From JAJXSS01 sp964547135 (lineage in GTDB: Bacteria > Planctomycetota > Phycisphaerae > Phycisphaerales > Phycisphaeraceae), in assembly GCA_964547135.1 (NCBI GenBank), contig CAZJMK010000065.1, positions 1-20,781 on the forward strand: a DNA stretch of 20,781 nucleotides, given 5' to 3'. Positions 14,829-20,781 of this stretch are shown in pieces. Positions within the stretch are counted from its first letter, which is position 1; each line of letters starts with the position of its first letter. Below the pieces are notes generated by a model. The model searched no databases and had not been told where the DNA came from. It saw nothing but the letters and a program-made list of their open reading frames with translations. The position numbers and the translations under genes are program-made.

Positions 14829-15446
14829 ATGTCCAAGTCTGTCAAAACGATGTTGATGTTGGTGGCGGTGACCCTGGTGTTGGGCACCGGCGTATTCGTC
14901 GGGGCACAGGCGGGTAAAGCCCGACCGGTGGCGGTGGGCGTGGTGGATGTGCAGCGGGTGTTTGATGCCCTGGCGGAAAAGGTACAGGCTGATGCCGACT
15001 TGCAGACCAAGGCTGACCGCCTGCAACAGGAGGGACAGGAACGCGAACGTAAAATTCAAGACCTGCAAAAAGATTTGGAAGTATTGGCTGCCCCCGGTTC
15101 CCCCGCCCATGCCCAGAAGCAGGACGAACTGGAAAAAATGGCCATCGAGTTTCAAACCTGGCGCAATTTTCAAAGCCAGAAATTGCAGCGGGAACGAGCG
15201 GTGCGTTATGAACAGCTTTACCGCAAGATGAGCGAATCGCTGGGCAAGCTCGCCAAGGAAAACGGCTTTGATCTGGTGATGTTCAAGGAAGGCCCGTTTG
15301 ACACGCGGAATGTAAAACCAGAACAACTGGGCACGGTGATTCAGTTGCGCAAGGTGCTTTGGGCAGCGGACGATCTGGAATTGACCGATATGTTGGTGCA
15401 GCGGATGAACAATGAGTTCAAGAACATGGCCGCGCCCAAGCCGTGA
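14829..15446 (+). CDS. skp: OmpH/Skp-family periplasmic chaperone
   Basis: Skp holds unfolded outer-membrane proteins in the periplasm and delivers them to BamA. ATG 14829 is chosen because GGAG (14817-14820) lies eight bases upstream; the frame is open further upstream but without family residues. The 205-residue product has a signal peptide (about 1-27, with LMLVAVTLVLGTGVFVGAQA). The conserved strand VAVGVVDVQRVFDAL follows, then a long charged coiled coil (about 45-150, rich in Gln, Glu, Lys, Arg) and a C-terminal strand region (FDLVMFKEGPFD). This order matches OmpH. It is longer than E. coli Skp (161). It follows bamA on the same strand and ends in a strong terminator. Confidence 0.88.
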   Translation: MSKSVKTMLMLVAVTLVLGTGVFVGAQAGKARPVAVGVVDVQRVFDALAEKVQADADLQTKADRLQQEGQERERKIQDLQKDLEVLAAPGSPAHAQKQDELEKMAIEFQTWRNFQSQKLQRERAVRYEQLYRKMSESLGKLAKENGFDLVMFKEGPFDTRNVKPEQLGTVIQLRKVLWAADDLELTDMLVQRMNNEFKNMAAPKP

Positions 15447-15477
15447 GAAGAGTGATAGGTGAGTGAAACAAAGAACC

Positions 15478-15513
15478 GGACCCTGGTTGCCATCAACCGG
15501 GGTCTGTTTTTTT
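15478..15513 (+). terminator. Rho-independent terminator after skp
   Basis: An 11-bp stem (GGACCCTGGTT with AACCGGGGTCT, two G-U pairs) around a 6-base loop GCCATC is followed by GTTTTTTT. Confidence 0.9.
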
Positions 15514-15552
15514 GCATGAACAAGATAAGTTGGAGAACCTGGTTGGCATGAT

Positions 15553-15632
15553 GACGCCGTGCCCTTCAGGGCCGGATGATTTTGTCATTCACATGGATTT
15601 TGAACCAATCCGGGGCTGAAGCCCTCGGCGTC
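15553..15632 (+). repeat. GACGCCG palindromic element, copy 3 (80 bp)
   Basis: It has the same arms as 7385-7447 (GACGCCGTGCCCTTCAGGGC and GCCCTCGGCGTC) with a loop about 17 bp longer. Confidence 0.9.
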
Positions 15633-15652
15633 ATGAAGGCTACGTGAACGAT

Positions 15653-15696
15653 GAAAAAAAATGGCCCGCCGGTGCTGGGGGAACACCAAGCGGGCC
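15653..15696 (-). terminator. Rho-independent terminator after mutS
   Basis: On the minus strand GGCCCGCTTGGTGTT pairs imperfectly with AGCACCGGCGGGCC, followed by ATTTTTTT. Its position 113 bp beyond the mutS stop and its orientation fit. Confidence 0.85.
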
Positions 15697-15808
15697 GTGA
15701 GGGGGGCTGGGTTGTTCAAGGAGCGGCAAGCAACGGGTTACAAATGGGTCGCTTGCAGGGTTTTCATCCAATACTACGCCAATGAAAACCGTTGGTGCGG
15801 ACAATTTA

Positions 15809-18772
15809 TCATTTTTGAAAATTTTTGCCAACACATTTTTGATGAAGTTGGCGTAAAAAGTCAAAAGCCTCCAAAGGTGACAAGTGATTTAAGTCTTTTT
15901 GTCGTAACAGGTCCAAAACCGGGTGGTCGAGGTATTCGGTGAAAAGGGGCATGTCGGAAGCCAATTTCGGATTTCGAATTTCGGATTTCGAAATCGATCG
16001 GCCAGGTACTTCAATTTCCGAGTTCTGTAAATTCGAAATTCGAAATTCCATATTCGAAATCGCGTCTGTGCCCTGGTGGTTGACTTCCAATTGCCCCAAT
16101 AATTCATTGGCACGTTGAATGACGGGTTGGGGCAGGCCGGCGATTTTCGCCACGTGGATGCCGTAGCTGCGGTCGGTCGCCCCCGGCTGAACGCGATGCA
16201 GAAACACGATTTCATCGCCCCACTCGCGCACCGTCACATGCAAATTGCACACGGCTGGTATCGCCTCCGCCAGGGCGGTGATTTCATGGTAGTGCGTGGC
16301 AAAGAGCGTTCGGCAGCCGCGCTGTGCCAAATGCTCGGCAATGGCCCATGCCAATGACAACCCATCGAGCGTACTGGTGCCCCGACCGATTTCGTCCAAA
16401 ATCACCAGGCTCGCTGCGGTGGCGTGATGGCAGAGGTTGGCGGTTTCGGTCATTTCCACCATGAACGTCGATTGACCGGCATGCAGTTCATCGCTGGCAC
16501 CAATGCGGGTGAAAATGCGATCCGTCAAACCGACCCGTGCGCTTTCAGCAGGCACCCACGACCCGGTGTGGGCCAGTAACGTGAGCAACGCTGCCTGACG
16601 GATGTAGGTGCTCTTTCCGGCCATGTTCGGCCCGGTGATGAGGGCGAGGCTGGATTTCGGATTTCGAATTTCGGATTTGGGATTTGGATTGAGTACGTGA
16701 CCAACAGTATTTTCTTGGTTTGTTAAATTCGAAATTCGAAATTCGAAATTCGAAATGCCGTCCCCCAATTCAACATCATTGGGCACAAAGCGATCGCCGA
16801 GCATTTCTTCGAGCACGGGGTGACGTCCGCCGACGATGTGCAGGACGGGTTCATCGACCAGTTGCGGGCGGACATATTTGCGTCGTACCGCTCGGCGGGC
16901 AAAGCAGGCTAGTACATCCAACTCCGCCACGATGCGGGCATAGGTGCGCAGGTGGGGCAGGGCTTGCTGGGCGCGGGCACACAATTGGGTGAACAGTTCG
17001 AGTTCGCGGGCGATGCCGCGCTGCTCAGCCGACAGGGCTTTGTCTTCGTATTGTTTGAGTTCAGCGGTGATGAAGCGCTCAGCGTTTTTCAGGGTTTGCT
17101 TGCGGGTCCAACCGGCGGGGGCCTTGTCCCTTTGACCGGCTGAAAGCTCAATGTAAAACCCGAACACCTTGTTGAACCCGACCTTCAGCGTGCTGATGCC
17201 CGTTTGCTCAATCAACGTTTTCTGATACTGCGCCAGCCAGGTGGACCCGTCACGCTGCAACCCCCGGCACTCATCCAGCAGCGCATCAAACCCATCCCGA
17301 AACAAACCCCCTTCACGCAAATGTCCGGGCGGTTCATCGACACATGCCTGCGTGATCGTCGTCGCCAGGTTTTTCAAAGCATCAACACCGCCCAGCAGTT
17401 CAGCGTGATAGGTTTTGACCGAGTCGCGTTGCGTGAGCAACTCGACGATTTTTTCTGCGCTGCTGCAACTGACGCCCAAAGCGACCAGGTCGCGTGGTTG
17501 GCCTCGACCAATGCTCAAGCGGGCTGTCATGCGCTCAATGTCCTGCACAGCGTCGAGCGTTTGCCTGAGTTGATCCAAAAACAAACGATCATGCACCATC
17601 GCCCCGACGATGCCCTGCCGGGTTTCAATCAGCGCGCGATCACGCAACGGGTAACAGAGCCAATGTCGCAGCAGGCGTTTGCCCATGGGGGTGCGACAAT
17701 CCTGCAACGTGCCCAGCAGGCTGCCCTGCACCTGTTCACTGCGCAGGGTGCGTTCGATTTCCAGGCTGCGCAGCGAGGATTGATCGATCACCAAATATTG
17801 CTGCGGCTGATGCCGTTTGGGCGGTTGCAGATGCGGCAGACGACCGGGGCGCGATGAAGTGGTTGATTCAACGGGTGACGCAGCCGAGGTGATATCACTG
17901 TTGATGGAGGGGTCGTTGTGACGGGTGTGGGTGAGTTGGGTTTCCAGCAGGTAATGCACGACCGCCCCGGCTGGGCCCAGAGTCGGGTCATCATCGCTGT
18001 AACCAAACCCAGCCAGCGATGTCACCCCGAACTGTTTGCACAAAATGTCACGTGCTTCCGTCATACGCCAGGGCCAGGCGGGACGAGCCGTGGCAGGGCA
18101 TTGCAACGACGACAGTGCAGCCATGATGCGTGTCGGCGGCTCACGGTTGGCGGTTTCGACATACAACAATTCACGCGGCGCCAACCGAACCAATTCATCG
18201 ACCCATGAGGCGTCGCTGAACAAGGCAGTATGAAACGCACCGGTGCTCACCTCCGCCCAGGCCATGGCCACCTGCATGGGTGGTTCATGTTTGGTGCCGT
18301 TCTTTTCAACGACTGCCGACTTTTTGTCCGCGGCCAAAAACATCACGGCTGCCAGGGGGTTTTCTTTGGCTTCATCCAGCAGGGCCGCATCGGTGAGTGT
18401 GCCGGGCGTGACGACACGGGTCACGGCTCGTTCGACAATCGGCCCGGTGGATTTGGCCGGGTCTTCCATCTGATCGCACACGGCCACACGATAGCCGGCT
18501 TGAATCATGCGTCGCAGATACCCCTCCACCGCATGAAACGGCACGCCCGCCATGGGCACCCCGGCTGTCCGCTGTGTCAGGGTCACGCCCAACACCTTGT
18601 GCGCCAATTTGGCGTCTTCATCAAACATTTCATAAAAATCACCCATGCGGAAAAAGAGCACGCATTCGGGGTGCTGCTTTTTGAAAGTGAAATATTGCCG
18701 CATGGCAGGTGTCTGCCGAGGGTCACCCTTGCTGGTGACGGTCGAGGGCGAATTGTCGCCGGACGGGTTCAT
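15809..18772 (-). CDS. mutS: DNA mismatch repair protein MutS with repeat-derived inserts
   Basis: MutS recognises mispaired DNA and starts mismatch repair. The 987-residue product has the mismatch-binding FYE motif (Phe46, Glu48 in GDFYEMF). It also has the core and clamp region, Walker A GPNMAGKST (714-722), Walker B LVILDEIGRGTST (Asp793, Glu794) and a TLFATHYHE segment. ATG 18772 is taken as the start because the frame beyond it is translated GACGCCG repeat; no clear Shine-Dalgarno is seen. The protein exceeds the usual 850-880 residues through inserts. A polar linker lies at about 283-316. A heptamer-derived insert at about 672-706 reads ISNFEFRISNL then KSEIRNPKSS, directly before Walker A. 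Another, at about 904-937, reads ISNMEFRISNL then KSEIRNPK. All keep the frame. It is divergent from priA. Confidence 0.93.
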   Translation of the reverse strand: MNPSGDNSPSTVTSKGDPRQTPAMRQYFTFKKQHPECVLFFRMGDFYEMFDEDAKLAHKVLGVTLTQRTAGVPMAGVPFHAVEGYLRRMIQAGYRVAVCDQMEDPAKSTGPIVERAVTRVVTPGTLTDAALLDEAKENPLAAVMFLAADKKSAVVEKNGTKHEPPMQVAMAWAEVSTGAFHTALFSDASWVDELVRLAPRELLYVETANREPPTRIMAALSSLQCPATARPAWPWRMTEARDILCKQFGVTSLAGFGYSDDDPTLGPAGAVVHYLLETQLTHTRHNDPSINSDITSAASPVESTTSSRPGRLPHLQPPKRHQPQQYLVIDQSSLRSLEIERTLRSEQVQGSLLGTLQDCRTPMGKRLLRHWLCYPLRDRALIETRQGIVGAMVHDRLFLDQLRQTLDAVQDIERMTARLSIGRGQPRDLVALGVSCSSAEKIVELLTQRDSVKTYHAELLGGVDALKNLATTITQACVDEPPGHLREGGLFRDGFDALLDECRGLQRDGSTWLAQYQKTLIEQTGISTLKVGFNKVFGFYIELSAGQRDKAPAGWTRKQTLKNAERFITAELKQYEDKALSAEQRGIARELELFTQLCARAQQALPHLRTYARIVAELDVLACFARRAVRRKYVRPQLVDEPVLHIVGGRHPVLEEMLGDRFVPNDVELGDGISNFEFRISNLTNQENTVGHVLNPNPKSEIRNPKSSLALITGPNMAGKSTYIRQAALLTLLAHTGSWVPAESARVGLTDRIFTRIGASDELHAGQSTFMVEMTETANLCHHATAASLVILDEIGRGTSTLDGLSLAWAIAEHLAQRGCRTLFATHYHEITALAEAIPAVCNLHVTVREWGDEIVFLHRVQPGATDRSYGIHVAKIAGLPQPVIQRANELLGQLEVNHQGTDAISNMEFRISNLQNSEIEVPGRSISKSEIRNPKLASDMPLFTEYLDHPVLDLLRQKDLNHLSPLEAFDFLRQLHQKCVGKNFQK
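15963..16061. repeat. Heptamer inverted pair inside mutS, C-terminal insert
   Basis: The forward array (15963-15995) and reverse array (16029-16061) of AAATYCG units flank about 33 bp. On the mutS strand they encode ISNMEFRISNL and KSEIRNPK with no stop or frameshift. Confidence 0.9.
16652..16757. repeat. Heptamer inverted pair inside mutS, before Walker A
   Basis: Arrays at 16652-16687 and 16725-16757 are inverted copies with a 37-bp loop. They encode about 35 residues placed eight residues before GPNMAGKST. In other MutS proteins the strand LALITGPNMAGKST normally follows closely after FVPNDVELG. Confidence 0.9.
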
Positions 18773-18832
18773 CGGTGACAATGTAACGTAAAGTGGTGAT
18801 ACAGAAAAAGAAGTGGTGAAACCGGTGATATT

Positions 18833-18912
18833 GACGCCGTGCCCACACCGGGGGTAGGGCCGGATATTTGTGGATACAACCCAAACCATCCGAGGCTAAA
18901 GCCCTCGGCGTC
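18833..18912 (+). repeat. GACGCCG palindromic element, copy 4 (80 bp)
   Basis: It lies in the mutS/priA divergent promoter region and has the same arms as the other three copies. Unlike them it carries CCCACACCGGGGGTAGGGC in the left arm, so the hairpin is less regular. Confidence 0.9.
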
Positions 18913-18964
18913 ACTTGCATAAATGCACCCTGCCATTGACGGCTCGGTAACAACCAGGTGAATG

Positions 18965-20781
18965 ATGTCGGATTTGTTTGCATGGCAATCAGCGGACGAG
19001 TCACCTTCACCTGCACAGGTGGGGGCGGGGGCTGCATTGGCCGATGTCGCACTGGAGCGCAGTGTCGATATTTCACCCACCGGGCTGACTTATCGTCTGC
19101 CTGCGGAACCCCCGGAATTGACGCACGCACAGGTTGGTCAGCGGGTGTTGGTGCCGCTTGGCAAACATAACAAACCACTGCCGGGGTACATCGTGCGGTT
19201 GCATCGTCAGGCCACGACCACCAAAAAACTCAAGGCGGTGTTGGGCATTGATCCGCAAGGGGTGTCGTTGACGCCGGATTTGGTGCAACTGGCGCAATGG
19301 ATGGCCGGGTACTACTGCGCTCCGCTGGGCATGGTGTTCGCCACCATGGTCCCCGCAGCCGTGAAACATGGCATCGGAACGGTGCGGGAAACGAGGGTGA
19401 AAAGAAGTGGGCAAGTGGATGAGGAAAGTGGCCAAGTGACGGAGCCAAGCCGGGAACGAGGCACGAGCACCCCCGGTGCGAGTGCCGAGGGCCCGGGTAT
19501 GACCGAAAGTGGGCAAGTGGCCGATATTTCGAATTTCGAATTTCGAATTTCGAATTTGAAGAACCCGGTGATCGGTGATCCGATACTTTCCGTAAATCCG
19601 ACGGCTTCAACAGCGGGTCAGCCCGCTAAATCCGAAATTCGCAATTCGAAATTCCCCCGCCTTACTCCCCTCCAGCAAACCATCCTCAAACACGCTGAAA
19701 CCTGCCGTGAAGACGATGGCGGTTTGCCCACATTGCGCACCCTTGCCGATGCAGCCGGTGCCAAAACCATCGGCCCGGTGAAAAAGCTCATCGAACTGGG
19801 CCTGCTCGAAACCATTCACACCACCGGCCTGCGCTCCGACCCGCTTGAATTGGCCGCCCTGACCGCCCGTGATTTGCCCATTGAGGATCAAGCCCTCACC
19901 AAGGCTCAGCGACGTGCCATCGACAAGCTGGCGGACACCATTGCCCTGGGCGGCTTTTCCGTCACACTGCTGCATGGGGTCACCGGCTCCGGCAAAACCG
20001 AGGTGTACCTGCGCACCATCGAACAGGTGATTCGCAAGCACCCCGACGAGTCTGTCGGCGTGCTCGTGCTGGTCCCGGAAATCGCCCTGACCCCGCAAAC
20101 CGTCACCCGCTTTGCCGGTCGGTTGCGTCACATCCCCGGCGGCGAATCGCGCGGCATCGCTGTGCTTCACTCCGGCCTGACTGCCGCCCAACGTCATGAA
20201 CAATGGAAACGCATCCAACAAGGCAAAGCCCAAATCGTCGTCGGGGCACGCTCCGCCATTTTCGCCCCGTTGCCGGCTGTGCACCTGATCATCGTCGATG
20301 AGGAACATGAATCCAGCTACAAACAGGACCAGTTGCCCCGCTACCACGCCCGTGACCTGGCGGTGAAACGCGCCCAGTTATGCGCCGCCACCGTGCTATT
20401 GGGTTCGGCCACGCCGAGCCTGGAAAGTTATTGGAATGCGGGAAGAAGTGGTCAAGTGACGGAGTCGGAAAGTGGCCCAGTGGCCCAGTGGCCAAGTGGC
20501 CAAGTGGCAGAAAAAGACAGGGGAAGTGGTCAAGTGGTCGAGTGGTCAAGTGGTCAAGTGAAGGATATTTCGAAATTCGAAATTCGAAATTCGAAATTGT
20601 CTTCGCACTCGGCCACTTCTTCCAAAATCAAATACCACTTCCTCGAACTGCCCGAGCGTGTGGCCGGGGTGAAACTGCCCAGCGGGGAAATCGGGGGCCG
20701 GCATCATGGATCGGCCCCCCGGACGGGTGTAACTTTCAAGGCTGTACCTCGGCAGCCGGCCGTCTGGGCCGGCGCGGTGCT
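18965..20781 (+). CDS. priA: Primosomal protein N' (PriA helicase), 3' truncated by window end, with repeat inserts
   Basis: PriA is a 3'-5' helicase that restarts stalled replication forks. ATG 18965 is supported by AGGTG (18956-18960) upstream and an in-frame TGA at 18959-18961; ATG 18962 directly before it is the only alternative. 605 codons are present with no stop. An N-terminal 3'-binding region (LTYRLPAEPP...GYIVRL) reaches KHGIG (about 140). The helicase part has Walker A GVTGSGKTE (338-346), VLVPEIALTPQT, motif II DEEH (445-448) and LLGSATPSLES. Insert 1 (about 145-232) and insert 2 (about 493-554) are made from the AAGTGGYC and AAATTCG repeats and keep the frame. Zinc-binding cysteines and later motifs lie beyond the end. 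The last roughly 90 bases no longer look like PriA. Confidence 0.9.
   Translation, partial: MSDLFAWQSADESPSPAQVGAGAALADVALERSVDISPTGLTYRLPAEPPELTHAQVGQRVLVPLGKHNKPLPGYIVRLHRQATTTKKLKAVLGIDPQGVSLTPDLVQLAQWMAGYYCAPLGMVFATMVPAAVKHGIGTVRETRVKRSGQVDEESGQVTEPSRERGTSTPGASAEGPGMTESGQVADISNFEFRISNLKNPVIGDPILSVNPTASTAGQPAKSEIRNSKFPRLTPLQQTILKHAETCREDDGGLPTLRTLADAAGAKTIGPVKKLIELGLLETIHTTGLRSDPLELAALTARDLPIEDQALTKAQRRAIDKLADTIALGGFSVTLLHGVTGSGKTEVYLRTIEQVIRKHPDESVGVLVLVPEIALTPQTVTRFAGRLRHIPGGESRGIAVLHSGLTAAQRHEQWKRIQQGKAQIVVGARSAIFAPLPAVHLIIVDEEHESSYKQDQLPRYHARDLAVKRAQLCAATVLLGSATPSLESYWNAGRSGQVTESESGPVAQWPSGQVAEKDRGSGQVVEWSSGQVKDISKFEIRNSKLSSHSATSSKIKYHFLELPERVAGVKLPSGEIGGRHHGSAPRTGVTFKAVPRQPAVWAGAV
19404..19655 (+). 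repeat. Composite repeat insert 1 inside priA
   Basis: AGTGGGCAAGTGG-type octamers (about 19413-19438) come first, then the AAGCCGGGAACGAGGC...GGGCCCGGGTAT module (19445-19500), more octamers (about 19506-19522), a CGAATTT array (19523-19558), the inverted TTCAACAGCGGG module (19594-19628) and a reverse heptamer array (19628-19655). Translation stays open throughout: SGQV repeats, ISNFEFRISNL and KSEIRNSK. Confidence 0.9.
20441..20624 (+). repeat. Composite repeat insert 2 inside priA
   Basis: It begins with about ten AAGTGGYC-like octamers (20445-20562, interrupted once by GCAGAAAAAGACAGGGG), then AAATTCG heptamers (20565-20599), then CACTCGGCCACTTCTTCC (20607-20624). It encodes SGQV/WSSGQV units and KFEIRNSK without a stop. 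Confidence 0.9.
20688..20781 (+). other. Atypical terminal segment of priA region
   Basis: After LPERVAGVKLP, PriA proteins usually continue with a V-x-I-V-D-M-R type strand. Here the frame gives GEIGGRHHGSAPRTG, and the DNA becomes GC-rich with GGGGGCCG/CGGCCCCC and GCCGGC palindromes. The frame stays open. It may be another repeat or hairpin insertion, or sequence-end error or chimera. Confidence 0.4.

Larger units (their letters stand above)
15447..15808. other. Convergent gap skp/mutS with two opposing terminators
   Basis: The gap contains the skp terminator (15478-15513), a GACGCCG palindrome (15553-15632) and the mutS terminator (15653-15696, minus strand). From 15697 to 15808 I see nothing recognisable. 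Confidence 0.75.

Noticed and set aside
15661..15942. Small plus-strand frame after skp
   Set aside because: It starts within the mutS terminator hairpin and runs into mutS antisense; no Shine-Dalgarno site or family resemblance.
17204..17857. Plus-strand open frame of 217 codons opposite mutS
   Set aside because: It lies antisense to the well-supported MutS core domain, and its Gln-rich translation shows no family pattern.
19607..20347. Minus-strand open frame of 246 codons opposite priA
   Set aside because: The plus strand contains Walker A and DEEH helicase motifs in a continuous frame. The antisense frame is Gly/Asp/Gln-rich without motifs.
18965..20781. priA as a pseudogene because of its repeat inserts
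   Set aside because: The frame stays open over 605 codons, all visible helicase motifs are intact and both inserts keep phase, so a functional gene with extra loops is more likely.

Overview
The window looks like a chromosomal piece of a planctomycete, most likely class Phycisphaerae. Three things suggest this. One gene (8322-8741) matches the small Minf_1886 / Verrucomicrobia-Planctomycetes-restricted family. The envelope genes (BamA, Skp, GT9 heptosyltransferase, TatA) indicate a diderm cell, and FliD indicates a flagellated one. The DNA is also full of short degenerate 7-8 bp tandem arrays and small palindromic elements of a kind common in planctomycete genomes. This assignment is an inference from content; no rRNA or tRNA gene is present.

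Layout: a PhoR-like sensor kinase (+, 201-1598); a repeat-rich gap; a very large flagellar cap protein FliD (+, 2023-4770). Convergent to these are an NfeD/ClpP-class membrane serine protease (-, 5074-6885) and TatA (-, 6993-7274). Next come an unrecognised 230-residue protein (+, 7536-8228), the Minf_1886-family protein (+, 8322-8741), an AI-2E/PerM-type membrane protein (+, 9000-10439), a GT9 glycosyltransferase (+, 10717-11778), BamA (+, 11945-14350) and Skp/OmpH (+, 14829-15446, with a strong terminator). Last are MutS (-, 15809-18772, with its own terminator) and the divergent PriA helicase (+, 18965 to the window end, incomplete).

Functionally, GT9, BamA and Skp form an outer-membrane biogenesis block, TatA and the NfeD protease are membrane export/quality-control genes, and mutS/priA are a divergent repair/replication-restart pair. 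No defence system, prophage, CRISPR array, transposase or biosynthetic cluster was found.

The most striking content is the repeats. At least five families of 7- or 8-bp degenerate tandem units (AAATYCG, AAGTGGYC, AATCRCCM, CGGTTAAT-like, ATGGATN) and several palindromic modules fill nearly every intergenic gap in a partly conserved order. They also occur inside mutS (twice) and priA (twice) without breaking the reading frame. The AAATTCG heptamer has no stop codon in any of the six frames, so an array of any length adds a seven-residue periodic peptide (KFEIRNS or RISNFEF). One of these inserts lies directly before the MutS Walker A motif and another directly after the PriA motif III. This resembles a protein-coding selfish repeat system and is the main lead of the window.
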